Assembly: GCA_019750135.1 (NCBI GenBank)
Contig: JAIEOV010000063.1
Span: forward strand, 1 to 64,000
Direction: 5' to 3'
From: Reyranella sp.
GTDB taxonomy: Bacteria; Pseudomonadota; Alphaproteobacteria; Reyranellales; Reyranellaceae
DNA length: 64,000 bases
The notes beneath the pieces are model-generated. The model was not told where the DNA came from, did not search any database, and saw only the letters and a list, made by a program, of their open reading frames with translations. Made by a program: the position numbers and the translations under genes. Every line of letters begins with the position of its first letter. Position 1 is the stretch's first letter. Below are positions 44,505-53,940 of this stretch, one piece after another.

Positions 44505-45719
44505 TCAAACGAAGGTGAGGTCGGCGTCGGCGCCCATCATCCAGGCGCCTACGGTCTCGAAATGCGACAGCCGGCCCTGCAACTGCTGGGTCACGGTATG
44601 GATGTCGCGAAAGCGGCGCTCCAGCGGATGGTTCTCGAAGATCGCCGTGGCGCCCGCCGCGTTGTAGGCGAAGTCGACGGCCTCGCGCGCGCGATGGATG
44701 GCGTTGGTCGAAGCCATGCGGATGGCGATGCGATGGTCGACGGTGAGCGTGGCGCCGGCCGAGATCTCCTTCCAGATGTCGGCGATCGACTGCAGCAGGA
44801 AGGCGCGGGCCGAGAGGATGCCGACTTCGGCCAGGGCGAGGTTGGTTTGCACCACCGCGTTGTCGCGCAATGGGCTCTTCTTGCCGCGCGGGATCTTGTT
44901 GCGGGCGACGTCGACGAAGCTGTCGAGACTGGCGCGGGCGATGCCCAGTGCCACGCCGGCGAAGCCAACCTCGTAGCAGGTCATCGCCGACATGCGATAG
45001 AGCGGGCCAACCTCGCGGCACTCGCCCTCTCCCTCCCGTGTGATCACCTCGCGCGTGATCGAATGCTCGGCCGGCACGAAATGGTCGGTCAGGGCGAACT
45101 GGTCGCTCGCCGTGCCGCGCAGGCCCACCACGTTCCAGATGTCGGTCCACTCGACTTCGCTCGCCCGCACCAGCATGGTGCGCTCGAGCTGGCGGCCGGT
45201 CGGTCCGAGCCGGGGCGAGCCATCGGCCTGCCAGATCGGGCAGGCGGCGCCGAGCCAGGTGGCGTGCCGGCAGCCCGAGGCGAAGGCCCACACGCCGGTC
45301 ACCCTGTAGCCGCCCTCGCATTCGATGGCCCTGACCTTGGGGCCAGGGCCCCAGGCCAGCACGGCGCGAGGGTCGTCGCCGAACATCTTGCGGGCCACCG
45401 TCGGGTCGAGATAGGCGGCCGACATGGCGCAGCCGCCGGCCTGGCTCAGGCACCAGGCCGTGCTGGCGTCGCCCTGGGCGATGGTCTCGATCACATGGAA
45501 GAAGGTGATGGGATCGGTCTCGAAGCCATCGAACGTGCGCGGCAACAGCAGGCGGAACAGTCGCGCCTCGTGCAGCTTGTCGAGCAGCGCCGGCGGCAGC
45601 CGGCGCCCGTCCTCGATCTCATCGGAGGCCGCCTCGACGAGGGGCCGCAGCGCCTGGGCGCGCGAAACCAGCGCCGGGTCGCCGGCGAGTTCCGCGGAAG
45701 ACGGGATCAACGTGTCCAA
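44505..45719 (-). CDS. acyl-CoA dehydrogenase-fold flavin monooxygenase-like protein
   Basis: A 404-residue protein with the acyl-CoA dehydrogenase fold but lacking the glutamate-containing C-terminal motif of dehydrogenases. It resembles the oxygenase component of two-component monooxygenases (HsaA/DszC type), seen in FETDPITFFHVIETIAQGDASTAWC and WLGAACPIWQADG. Such enzymes need a flavin reductase, which is not present in the window. It sits with the VOC protein and MFS importer, suggesting aromatic or terpenoid substrate breakdown. Confidence 0.82.
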   Translation of the reverse strand: MDTLIPSSAELAGDPALVSRAQALRPLVEAASDEIEDGRRLPPALLDKLHEARLFRLLLPRTFDGFETDPITFFHVIETIAQGDASTAWCLSQAGGCAMSAAYLDPTVARKMFGDDPRAVLAWGPGPKVRAIECEGGYRVTGVWAFASGCRHATWLGAACPIWQADGSPRLGPTGRQLERTMLVRASEVEWTDIWNVVGLRGTASDQFALTDHFVPAEHSITREVITREGEGECREVGPLYRMSAMTCYEVGFAGVALGIARASLDSFVDVARNKIPRGKKSPLRDNAVVQTNLALAEVGILSARAFLLQSIADIWKEISAGATLTVDHRIAIRMASTNAIHRAREAVDFAYNAAGATAIFENHPLERRFRDIHTVTQQLQGRLSHFETVGAWMMGADADLTFV

Positions 45720-45735
45720 AACATCGTTCTCCAGC

Positions 45736-47106
45736 TCAGTGGGCGGCGGCCAGTTCGCGATCGATCTGCTCGAGCGACTTGCCCTTGGTCTCCAGCCCGA
45801 AGAAATAATAGACCACCCCGGCCATCAGGAACCAGCAGCCGAGATAGACGAAAGCCGTCGGAATCTCGGTCAACGGTACGTCGGGTTTCAGGTAGTTGCT
45901 CGAGCCGACGATCAGGGCGAGCCCGACCGGGCCCAGGATCTTGCCGATGCCGCCGAAGCCGTAGGCTGAGCCCATGCCCGACGTCTTGAGATGCGAGGGC
46001 CAGATCTCCGCCGCGTAGGGACCGACGATGGCGAACCCGCCATCGACGAAGAACATGGCCGCCGCCAGGATCAGCCAGAACGCCGATAGCCCGAACAGCG
46101 TGGCGTTGTAGTTGTAGCCGGCGACGATGATCAGGACGCCGGCGCCCAGGCCCAGCAGGCCGCCGCTGTTGCGCCGGCCGATCGCTTCCGACAGGTACGA
46201 GAAGCTGAGCCGGCCGATGAAGCCGGTGACGGTGAGCAGGATCATCATCTTCGAGGCTTCCTGCGGCGTCACGTGCAGGAGCAGGACGAACAACGACGGA
46301 GCCCACAGCGCGATGCCGTAGGCGCCGGTCTGGGCACCGGCATTGCCGAGCCACGAGACCAGCAGGCTGCGGGGGTGCTTGAAGAGGTCGAACCAGTTGG
46401 TCTTCACCACCTTGGTTTCCTCGGGTCGCGGCAGCGGCAGGGTGTTGGGATCGACCTGCAGCGCCCAGGCCAGCGACTTGCGCGCCTCCTCGAGTCGTCC
46501 CTGGCGGGCCAGCCAATGCGGCGATTCGGGGACCCACAGCCGCACCAGCAGGACGACCAGGGCGGGCAGCACGCCGATGGCGAACAGCAGCCGCCACTGG
46601 TCGGCGCCCAGGAAAGCGCCCAGCACCGCGCCGAGGCCGACGCCGATCGGGATGACGCAGGTCACCAGGCCGCCGATCCAGCCGCGCTTGGACGAGGGCA
46701 TGAACTCCTGCACCAGCGGCAGGTCGACGCAATAGAGCCCGCCGACGCCGAAGCCGACGAAGAAGCGCATGATCGTCAGGTAGACCCAGCCATTGTCCGG
46801 CGTGAAGTAGAGCAGGCCGGTGGCGATCGAGAAGTTCAGCACCGTGCCGATGAACACCTTGCGCCGGCCGATGCGGTCGGCGATCCAGCCCCAGATGTAG
46901 GCGCCGAGGATGGCGCCGATGCCCGAGCTCAGGAACACCATGGCGGTCTGGCCGAAGGTGAGCTTCCACGGGCCGATCAGGAAGGCGAAGACGAAAGCGA
47001 TCAGGAAGAAGTCGAAGAACTCGAGGGCGTCGCCGATGATGGCGGCGGCCAGGATCTTCTTTTGATTGCCGGTCAGAGTGGTCTGCCGGTCGAGAACATC
47101 GAACAT
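45736..47106 (-). CDS. MFS transporter (sugar/aromatic acid type)
   Basis: A 456-residue secondary transporter with 12 hydrophobic segments. MFS loops are WIADRIGRRKVFIG (between segments 2 and 3) and the C-terminal YLSEAIGRRNSGG. The N-terminus QKKILAAAIIGDALEFFDFFLI is typical of metabolite/aromatic-acid importers. It ends 16 bases from the monooxygenase gene and likely imports its substrate. Confidence 0.9.
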   Translation of the reverse strand: MFDVLDRQTTLTGNQKKILAAAIIGDALEFFDFFLIAFVFAFLIGPWKLTFGQTAMVFLSSGIGAILGAYIWGWIADRIGRRKVFIGTVLNFSIATGLLYFTPDNGWVYLTIMRFFVGFGVGGLYCVDLPLVQEFMPSSKRGWIGGLVTCVIPIGVGLGAVLGAFLGADQWRLLFAIGVLPALVVLLVRLWVPESPHWLARQGRLEEARKSLAWALQVDPNTLPLPRPEETKVVKTNWFDLFKHPRSLLVSWLGNAGAQTGAYGIALWAPSLFVLLLHVTPQEASKMMILLTVTGFIGRLSFSYLSEAIGRRNSGGLLGLGAGVLIIVAGYNYNATLFGLSAFWLILAAAMFFVDGGFAIVGPYAAEIWPSHLKTSGMGSAYGFGGIGKILGPVGLALIVGSSNYLKPDVPLTEIPTAFVYLGCWFLMAGVVYYFFGLETKGKSLEQIDRELAAAH

Positions 47107-47315
47107 GGCATTTCCCCAAGGGCGTTTCCTGTGCGCTTCTATATTTTGGGGGATCGGATGCAGCGCACTGTCATGCCGTCCCTGAGGGCAGACGCTACGC
47201 CTCGGGTTCGAGCGGAGTCACGGCCTCGGGCTGCTCTCGTTTGCCCGTCGAAACGCGATCCTGCATTGCTGCGATGCCTTTGCTAGCTTCGGCACCGCAA
47301 CAAGGGGAGATCGTC

Positions 47316-48176
47316 ATGAACTGGACTGACCGCCGCCGACGCTTCCGCGCGATCCTCGCCGGCGACCGCTGCGTGCATCCCGGCTCGGTGTTCGACCCCG
47401 TCTCCGCCCGTATCGCCGAGGACCTTGGCTTCGAGGTCGGCATGTTCGCGGGCTCGACGGCCTCGCTCACGGTGCTGGGCGCGCCCGACTTGATCGTCCT
47501 CACTCTCAGTGAATTCGTGGGCCAGGCCTATCGCATCAACCGCGCCGGCAACCTGCCGCTGATGGTCGACGCCGACCACGGCTACGGCAATGCTCTGAGC
47601 GCCAAGCGCACGGTCGAGGAGCTCGAGACGGCAGGCGTCAGTGGATTGAGCCTCGAGGACACCGACTTGCCGACGCCGTTCGGCACCACCAAGCCGCGAC
47701 TCACCACGATCGCCGAGGGCGTCGGCAAGATGAAGGCCGCCCTGCACGGCCGGCAGGATCCGGCGCTGTGCATCGCCGGCCGCACCAGCGCCGTCCAGAT
47801 CACCGGCCTCGACGACGCCATCGCGCGCGGCAAGGCCTACGAGGAGGTGGGAGTCGATGCCCTGTTCTTCGTCGGCGTGCGTACGCGCGCCGAGCTCGAC
47901 GCGATCTCGGCCGCCACCCGGCTACCGCTGATCCTGGGCGGCGTGTCGGGCGATCTCACCGACCTTGCCTACCTCAGCGCCCGCCGCGTCCGCATCGCCC
48001 TGCAGGGCCATCAGCCGTTCGCCGCCGCAGTCAAGGCGATCCACGATACACTACGCGCGCTGCGCGACGGCACGCCACCTGGCAAGCTTACCGGTATCGC
48101 CGACGCCGAGCTGATGAAGCGCGTGACGCGCGATGCCGAACATACCAAGTGGATGAGGGACTTCCTCGACGGCTGA
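47316..48176 (+). CDS. isocitrate lyase/PEP mutase-family protein
   Basis: A 286-residue barrel enzyme of the PEP mutase/isocitrate lyase superfamily, close to oxaloacetate decarboxylases. The metal-binding strand is MVDADHGYGNALSA, with His where many relatives have Thr, and SLEDTDLPTPFGT follows. The ATG at 47316 is chosen for its GGGGAGA; an extended frame to 47241 is unlikely. It stands alone, with 209 bases of featureless DNA before it. The DUF6455 gene converges on it. Confidence 0.88.
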   Translation: MNWTDRRRRFRAILAGDRCVHPGSVFDPVSARIAEDLGFEVGMFAGSTASLTVLGAPDLIVLTLSEFVGQAYRINRAGNLPLMVDADHGYGNALSAKRTVEELETAGVSGLSLEDTDLPTPFGTTKPRLTTIAEGVGKMKAALHGRQDPALCIAGRTSAVQITGLDDAIARGKAYEEVGVDALFFVGVRTRAELDAISAATRLPLILGGVSGDLTDLAYLSARRVRIALQGHQPFAAAVKAIHDTLRALRDGTPPGKLTGIADAELMKRVTRDAEHTKWMRDFLDG

Positions 48177-48179
48177 TCG

Positions 48180-48584
48180 TCAGACGCGGGAAGGACGCAG
48201 CTTCGACAAGGCGTCGTCGAGCTGCTCGGCATTCGGGCAGAAGGAGCGGAATTCCACCTCCTCGGTGCCGGACAGCCATTGGCGGCACTTGCCCTTGTCC
48301 GGGCAGGTCGTGCAGGCCCACGTCATGTCGCGCAGGCTCTCGACGGCCAGGCGGTCGGCATCGATGCCAAGCCGCCCGAGCATGCGATCCAGCAGCTCGC
48401 GCGAATCGCCGCATCCGTCGATCAGACGCGTGACCTGCGAGCGTACGAGGCCGCAATCGGCCATCACGGCATCGAGCGAACCCATGGCGTCGAGTTGCGC
48501 CAGTTCGCGCCGCAACTGCCGGCGCTTGCGCTGCCTCTCGACGAAGCGATGAACCGTCTGGGGGAGATCCTGGAGCATTGTCAT
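48180..48584 (-). CDS. DUF6455-like protein with conserved cysteines
   Basis: A 134-residue protein. The N-terminal half is basic and helical (HRFVERQRKRRQLRRELAQL). The C-terminal half has a cysteine pattern WACTTCPDKGKCRQWL then SFCPNAEQLDDALSKL, matching the DUF6455 domain of alphaproteobacteria. The function is unknown; the cysteines could bind a metal, but no evidence is visible. AGGAGG lies eight bases upstream. A perfect palindrome (48604-48619) covers its leader. Confidence 0.8.
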   Translation of the reverse strand: MTMLQDLPQTVHRFVERQRKRRQLRRELAQLDAMGSLDAVMADCGLVRSQVTRLIDGCGDSRELLDRMLGRLGIDADRLAVESLRDMTWACTTCPDKGKCRQWLSGTEEVEFRSFCPNAEQLDDALSKLRPSRV

Positions 48585-48603
48585 GACTTTTGCCTCCTGG
48601 TTG

Positions 48604-48619
48604 GTGAACGATCGTTCAC
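48604..48619. promoter_or_regulatory. 16-bp perfect palindrome, TetR-type operator candidate
   Basis: GTGAACGATCGTTCAC is exactly self-complementary and lies 20 bases before the DUF6455 ATG, just upstream of its ribosome-binding site. TGAACGATCGTTCA resembles the operators of TetR-family repressors. No TetR gene is in the window, so the regulator would act from elsewhere. It could control the DUF6455 gene or, at 126 bases, the divergent ABC gene. Confidence 0.6.
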
Positions 48620-48744
48620 ATCGCCACCGCTCGCCTTGAGGCAGATCAAACGGCAGCTGAGCCGGTTTTGCATTCGAGGTGCCTTGACTCTTGTGGTCTG
48701 TCATGACAACGATTTCATAAGGGGTTTGGAAGGGGTTTCGCCAG

Positions 48745-49515
48745 ATGGGGGGAGGGCCGATCCGTCTCGAACGGGTCGAGAAGACGTATGGTGGTGGGAC
48801 GGGAGGGGTGCAGGCTATCGCACCCCTCTCTGTCGAGCTGCGTGCCGGCGAGGCGGTCAGCATCGTGGGGCCGAGCGGCTGTGGGAAGAGCACGCTGATG
48901 CGCCTGATCGCTGGCCTCGATACGCCGACGCGCGGCACCATCAGCATCGGCAGCACGCCGGTCGACGGGCCGGTGCCCGACATCGGCATCGTCTTCCAGC
49001 GCGATCTTCTCCTCGAATGGCGCAGCGTGATGGGCAACGTGATGCTGCCCGCCGAGATCAAGCGGCTCGCCGGCCTCGAGGCGCGGGCCGGGGAACTGCT
49101 GAGGGAACTCGACGTCGCGGGCTTCGCCAGCGCTTATCCCTGGCAGCTCTCGGGCGGCATGCGCCAGCGCGTGGCGATCGCCCGCGCCCTGCTGACCAAA
49201 CCGGCGTTGCTGTTCCTCGATGAGCCGTTCAGCGCGCTGGATGCGCTGACGCGCGACCAGATGAACGTGCTGCTGCAGCGGCTGCAGACCACGCAGCACG
49301 TGACGACGCTCCTGATCACGCACAGCATCGCCGAGGCGATCTTCTGCGCCGACCGCGTGCTGGTGATGTCGGGCCGGCCGGGCGCAATCCTCGACGACAT
49401 CCGCGTGCCGTTCGAGCGGCCGCGGCGGCTCGCGGTGCGCGAGACGCCGGAATTCACCGCCATCGGCCGGCGTGTCCGCGAACACTTCGAGAAGGCGGGG
49501 GTGCTGGTCGGATGA
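48745..49515 (+). CDS. ABC transporter ATPase, SsuB/TauB-like
   Basis: A 256-residue ATPase of the nitrate/sulfonate/taurine importer family. Walker A GPSGCGKST lies near residue 43, Q-loop VFQRDLLLEW, signature LSGGMRQR and Walker B LLFLDEPFSALD near 162. The C-terminal part is short, as usual. The downstream permease overlaps by four bases (ATGA). Confidence 0.94.
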   Translation: MGGGPIRLERVEKTYGGGTGGVQAIAPLSVELRAGEAVSIVGPSGCGKSTLMRLIAGLDTPTRGTISIGSTPVDGPVPDIGIVFQRDLLLEWRSVMGNVMLPAEIKRLAGLEARAGELLRELDVAGFASAYPWQLSGGMRQRVAIARALLTKPALLFLDEPFSALDALTRDQMNVLLQRLQTTQHVTTLLITHSIAEAIFCADRVLVMSGRPGAILDDIRVPFERPRRLAVRETPEFTAIGRRVREHFEKAGVLVG

Positions 49516-50306
49516 AGGCCAAGAATTTCCTCGCCGGCATGATGTGGCCGCTGCTCAGCGGTTTCATTGGCCTCGCCCTGTGGGAGGGCCTGGTCAAGGG
49601 ATTCGATGTCCCGGTGTTCCTGCTGCCGGCGCCGACCGACGTCATCGAGACGATCGTCGCCAAGTGGCCATATCTCTTGAGCCAGCTCGCCATCACGGTG
49701 ATGGCGGCGGGGCTGGGGTTGATCATGTCGGTGGCGCTGGGCCTCGTGGCTGGCGCGGCCATCGCAGGCTCGCGCCTGGTCGATCGCCTCCTGACGCCCT
49801 GGCTGGTGGTGGCACACGCCATTCCCAAGGTGGTGATCGCGCCGCTGTTCCTCGTGTGGTTCGGCTTCGGCCTGCAAAGCGAGATGTTCTTCGTCGTGGC
49901 CTTCACCTTCTTCCCCGTGATCGTGAACACCGTGACAGGGCTGAAGTCGGCCGATCCCGAGCAGCTCCTGATGGTGCGCGCCATGGGGGCGAGCCGCCTG
50001 CAGGTCCTACACAAGATCCAGTTCCCCAACGCGCTGCCCAGCATCTGCGCCGGCATCAAGCTTGCCGTCTCCCTGGCGCCGGTCGGCGCGGTGATCGGCG
50101 AGTTCGTCGCCTCCAATGCCGGGCTCGGCCACCTGCTGATCCGCGCTGTCGGCGACACCGACACCTCGCTGGCCTTCGCCGCGGTCACGGTCTTCTCGAT
50201 CTTCGGCGTGCTGCTGTGGCGCGCCGCCGAATGGGTCGAGCGCCTGGTGCTGCCCTGGCATCCGAGCCAACGCGAAACCCTGATGCTGCGCGACGCAACG
50301 ACCTGA
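49512..50306 (+). CDS. ABC transporter permease, SsuC/TauC-like
   Basis: A 264-residue permease with about six hydrophobic segments. The ATPase-contact loop ADPEQLLMVRAMGASRLQVL is typical of the SsuC/TauC family. It starts inside the ATPase stop codon. A start-coupled operon with the binding protein that follows after ten bases is clear. Confidence 0.94.
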   Translation: MKAKNFLAGMMWPLLSGFIGLALWEGLVKGFDVPVFLLPAPTDVIETIVAKWPYLLSQLAITVMAAGLGLIMSVALGLVAGAAIAGSRLVDRLLTPWLVVAHAIPKVVIAPLFLVWFGFGLQSEMFFVVAFTFFPVIVNTVTGLKSADPEQLLMVRAMGASRLQVLHKIQFPNALPSICAGIKLAVSLAPVGAVIGEFVASNAGLGHLLIRAVGDTDTSLAFAAVTVFSIFGVLLWRAAEWVERLVLPWHPSQRETLMLRDATT

Positions 50307-50316
50307 GGAGGAACCC

Positions 50317-51294
50317 GTGATCCGACGCACCCTGACCCTGGCATCCTGCCTCGTCGGCCTGATGTCATTGCCGGCCGCGGCCCAGACGCTGACGCCGGTA
50401 AAGGTCCTGCTCGACTGGGCATGGCTGCCCTATCATGCGTCGTTCCTGGTGGCGCAGGAGAAGGGCTACTACAAGGAGGCCGGCCTCGACGTCACGCTGG
50501 AGCAGGGCCGCGGCTCAGCGACCACGGCGCTGATGCTGAGTCAGAGCGGCTTCGATATCGCCCATCTCAACACCACCAACGCCGCCCAGATGATCAGCAA
50601 GGGCGGCGCCATCAAGATGGTCGGTATCTACCAGCACAAGACCGCCGCCGCCTTCATCGGCATCAAAGGCAAGGTCAAGCTCGACGGGCCGCAGTCGCTC
50701 AAGGGCATCAAGATCGGCAGCACGCCGGGCGGCTCCGACGGGCTCAGCCTCAAGGTGTTCACCGCCGCCAACAAGATGAAGCTCACCGACCTCAACATCG
50801 TGGCGCTCGACGCCAACGCCAAGACGGCGGCCCTGTTCGGCGGCACGATCGACGCGGTGAGCGGCGATGCCCCGGCCTTCGACGCCTATGTCCGCGCCAC
50901 CAACCAGCAGCCCGAGACCATGCTGCTCAGCAACTACGGTGTGCCGCTGATCGGCTTCGGCTTTGCCGCCAACGGCAATTACCTGGCGAAGAACCCGGCC
51001 ACGGTCGCCAAGTTCCTGGCCGCCACCAAGCGCGGCTTCGCCGAGGCGGCGCGCGACTTCAAGGCGGCCTGCGAGCTGATGCAGGCCAAGGTGCATCTCG
51101 CCGGCACGGTCGAGCGCTGCATCGACTACAACAAGGGCGTATTGGAGCTCTCCACGCCGCCGACCGATCCCAACTGGGGCCGGCAATCGGACGAGGAGTG
51201 GACCAAGCTCCTGGCCACGCTCAAGGATGCGGGCGAGCTGTTCGGCGACAAGCCGCTCGCCACCTACTACACGAATGAGTCCGTGCCGAAATGA
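50317..51294 (+). CDS. NMT1/THI5-like solute-binding protein
   Basis: A 325-residue periplasmic binding protein with a signal peptide ending AAAQT. The mature start LTPVKVLLDWAWLPYHASFLVAQEKGYYKEAGLDV is the NMT1/THI5-type opening that also occurs in pyrimidine, sulfonate and aromatic-acid receptors. It completes the ABC importer. The ligand is not visible. Its stop overlaps the next gene (ATGA). Confidence 0.9.
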   Translation: MIRRTLTLASCLVGLMSLPAAAQTLTPVKVLLDWAWLPYHASFLVAQEKGYYKEAGLDVTLEQGRGSATTALMLSQSGFDIAHLNTTNAAQMISKGGAIKMVGIYQHKTAAAFIGIKGKVKLDGPQSLKGIKIGSTPGGSDGLSLKVFTAANKMKLTDLNIVALDANAKTAALFGGTIDAVSGDAPAFDAYVRATNQQPETMLLSNYGVPLIGFGFAANGNYLAKNPATVAKFLAATKRGFAEAARDFKAACELMQAKVHLAGTVERCIDYNKGVLELSTPPTDPNWGRQSDEEWTKLLATLKDAGELFGDKPLATYYTNESVPK

Positions 51295-52919
51295 GTGACC
51301 GCTACGACGCCATCGTCGTCGGCGGCGGCCACAACGGCTTGGTCGCGGCGGCCTATCTCGGCCGCGCCGGTCTCAAGACGCTGGTGCTCGAAGCCAATCC
51401 GCGGCTCGGCGGTCCGGCGGCGACCTTGGAATTCATGCCGGGCTACTTCACGACCATCGCCAACTCTCCAGGCTCGCTCGAGCCGAAGATCGTCGAGGAC
51501 CTCGAGCTCGAGCGTTACGGGCTCAAGTGGGTACGGCCCGATCCGACCTTGGTGCAGCCGCTCGACGGCGAGCGGATCTATGTCGGCTGGCGCGATCCCA
51601 AGCGCAACCACGCCCAGCTCGAGACCTATGCGCGGGGCGAGGCCGCCCGCTACGACGCCTTCTTCGCCTACCTGCAGGCCTTCGCCGACCGGCTGGGCAT
51701 CTCGATCTTCGAGCCGCCGCCCTCGCTGCAGCACTTGGTGCGCAATCTGACCCGCCTGGAGGACCAGGAGGCGTTCAGCCGCATCCTGTTCGGCAACATC
51801 CGCGACCTGATGGACGAGTTCGAGCTGGCGCCTGAGACGCAGGCGCTGATCGCGCCGCTGGCCGTGGTCGGCGGCCAGGTCGCGCCCTCGACGCCGGGCT
51901 CGCCGTTCAACCTGATGATGCGGCCGCTGTCGCTCGCCTCGGTGAAGAGCGGCAGCATGGGCGATCCTCGGTTGATCCCGCTGCGCGGCTCGACCGGCCT
52001 GCCGGTCGGTGGCATGGGCGCGATCACCGACGCCCTGTCGGCGAGCCTGCGCGCGCACGGCGGCGAGGTTTTAGTCGGCAAGCCCGTGACCACCATCCGC
52101 AGTTCAGATGGCGCGGTGCGCGGTGTCGTGACGAAGAGCGGCGAGGAGTACACCGCGCCCATCGTGGTCTCGGCGCTGAGTCCGGTGATCACCGTGACAT
52201 CGCTGGTCGACGACACCTCGTCGTGGGGAGAACTTCAGCCCAAGATGAAGCGCAAGCCGATGCGCGGCCGCGCCTTCAAGGTCGTGCTGGCGCTCGACGG
52301 CATGCCGCGCTACGCGGCCGCCCAGTCCGACGAGGAAGCGGCTTTGCTGACCTCGGCGCAGTTCCGCATCGCCCCCAGCCTCGACTACATCGAGACCGCG
52401 CACACCGACATGCTGCAGGGTCGGCTGTCGCACCAGCCGGTGATCTGGGGGCTCTGCCCGTCGATGACCTCGCCGGTGCTGGCGCCATCGGGCAAGCACG
52501 TGCTCAGCCTCAACGTCGGCAACGCGCCGTATCGCCTGCGCGAGGGCACGTGGGCCGAGCAGCGCGACGTCTTCGCCAAGCGCACCATCGCCAAGCTCGC
52601 CGAGTACATGCCGAACCTGCCCGGCCTGATCAGCGACTACCGCATCATCGACCCGACGCAGTTCGAGAGCGAGTTCGGCCTGGTCGAGGCCAACATCACT
52701 CACGGCGACACCCTGCCGTTCCACATGTTCTGGATGCGGCCGATGCCCGGGCTGCATGCCTACCGCACGCCGACCCGCGGCCTCTATCTCAGCGGCAACG
52801 GCACCTGGCCCGGCAACTACATCTCCGGCATCTCGGGCCACAACGCCTCGCAGGCGGTGCTCTTAGACCTGTGCGAGGCGCGGCAGGGCGAAAGGCAGAG
52901 CGAGGGAAGGGGGCGCTGA
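51291..52919 (+). CDS. phytoene desaturase-like FAD-dependent oxidoreductase
   Basis: A 542-residue flavoprotein of the CrtI / phytoene dehydrogenase-related superfamily. The FAD fold AIVVGGGHNGLVAAAYLGRAG is at residues 6-26, and the C-terminal motif LYLSGNGTWPGNYISGISGHNASQAVLLD closes it (residues about 500-530). No carotenoid genes are near, so it probably acts on the substrate carried by the importer. It overlaps the upstream and downstream genes by four and one bases respectively, so it is part of one operon. Confidence 0.87.
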   Translation: MSDRYDAIVVGGGHNGLVAAAYLGRAGLKTLVLEANPRLGGPAATLEFMPGYFTTIANSPGSLEPKIVEDLELERYGLKWVRPDPTLVQPLDGERIYVGWRDPKRNHAQLETYARGEAARYDAFFAYLQAFADRLGISIFEPPPSLQHLVRNLTRLEDQEAFSRILFGNIRDLMDEFELAPETQALIAPLAVVGGQVAPSTPGSPFNLMMRPLSLASVKSGSMGDPRLIPLRGSTGLPVGGMGAITDALSASLRAHGGEVLVGKPVTTIRSSDGAVRGVVTKSGEEYTAPIVVSALSPVITVTSLVDDTSSWGELQPKMKRKPMRGRAFKVVLALDGMPRYAAAQSDEEAALLTSAQFRIAPSLDYIETAHTDMLQGRLSHQPVIWGLCPSMTSPVLAPSGKHVLSLNVGNAPYRLREGTWAEQRDVFAKRTIAKLAEYMPNLPGLISDYRIIDPTQFESEFGLVEANITHGDTLPFHMFWMRPMPGLHAYRTPTRGLYLSGNGTWPGNYISGISGHNASQAVLLDLCEARQGERQSEGRGR

Positions 52920-53926
52920 TGGTGAGCGTCGTCGCCGTCGCCAGCCGCGCCAAGGTCTCGCCAGCCACCGTGTCGCGCGTGCTGGCGGGCCGCGTGCCGG
53001 TCTCGGCCGAGACCCGCGCGCGCGTGCTCGAGGCGATCGAGCAGCTTGGCTACCGGCCCAACGAGGTGGCGCGCAGCCTTCGTGCCGGCCGTGGCCGGTC
53101 GGTGGCGCTGGTGACCGGCGACATCGAGCAGGGCATCTACGCCACGCTTGCCAAGCACGTGCAGGGCGAGCTCGAGACGCTGGGGCTCGACCTCGTGCTG
53201 TTCAACCTCGGCCATCGCCAGGACCGGTTGCGCCACTTCCTCGAGCGCGCGCCATCGCTCGGCCTGCGCGGCGTTCTGCTGTCCTCGCCGCACGTCATGG
53301 ACATGGAAGAGCTGGCGCCGGTCATGAAGTCGGTGGCCAAGAACGGCATAGAGATCCTGTCGGTCAGCCAGGACCTCAGCGACCACGGCTTCCCGTCCAT
53401 CATCCATGACGACGTCGGCGGTGCGGCGGCAGCGACCGCGCACTTGTTGGATACCGGCCGTACGCCGGTCGCCTTCGTCGGCCGCATCGCCACCTCGGCG
53501 ATCGGTCGGGCGCGCTATGACGGCTACTACCAGGCGCTGAAGGAGCGCGGGCTGAAGGTCGATCCGGTGCTGGTCTGGGACATCTCGCAGGGCTATCGCG
53601 CCGACGCCGGCCACCAGGCGACGGCCGAGGCGCTCGCCAAGGGGCTCAGCTTCCGCGCCGTCATCGCGGCGAGCGACGAGCTGGCGCTGGGCTGCATGGC
53701 CGCCGCCGCCGATCGCGGCTTGGCCATTCCCGGCGACATGGCGATCGTGGGCTTCGGCGGCCTGGCCTGGGTGGGTTTTGCGCGCCCGGCCATGACCACC
53801 GTGGCGCTCGATGCCGGCGCCATCGCCCGCGCCGTCGGCGAATTCTTCAAGGCCCGCGAAAGCGGCGCCAGACCCGGCAAGCGCCGGGTGATCCCCGCCA
53901 CTCTCGTTTTGCGGCAATCCGCCTGA
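52919..53926 (+). CDS. LacI-family transcriptional regulator
   Basis: A 335-residue regulator with the LacI helix-turn-helix at the N-terminus (AVASRAKVSPATVSRVLAGRVPVS) and the periplasmic-binding-type effector domain after it. Hinge LGYRPNEVARSLRAGR is clear. The ATG overlaps the flavoprotein stop by one base. It probably regulates this importer operon, an unusual position inside the operon rather than at its head. Confidence 0.93.
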   Translation: MVSVVAVASRAKVSPATVSRVLAGRVPVSAETRARVLEAIEQLGYRPNEVARSLRAGRGRSVALVTGDIEQGIYATLAKHVQGELETLGLDLVLFNLGHRQDRLRHFLERAPSLGLRGVLLSSPHVMDMEELAPVMKSVAKNGIEILSVSQDLSDHGFPSIIHDDVGGAAAATAHLLDTGRTPVAFVGRIATSAIGRARYDGYYQALKERGLKVDPVLVWDISQGYRADAGHQATAEALAKGLSFRAVIAASDELALGCMAAAADRGLAIPGDMAIVGFGGLAWVGFARPAMTTVALDAGAIARAVGEFFKARESGARPGKRRVIPATLVLRQSA

Positions 53927-53940
53927 ATAAGGAGCATGCC

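Noticed and set aside
47106..47316. Hidden gene or RNA in the gap before the PEP mutase-like gene
   Set aside because: No reading frame with protein-like composition and no convincing hairpin, promoter or tRNA pattern was seen.
51291..52919. Carotenoid biosynthesis phytoene desaturase
   Set aside because: The fold matches the superfamily, but no other carotenoid gene is near and it is tied to an ABC importer operon.
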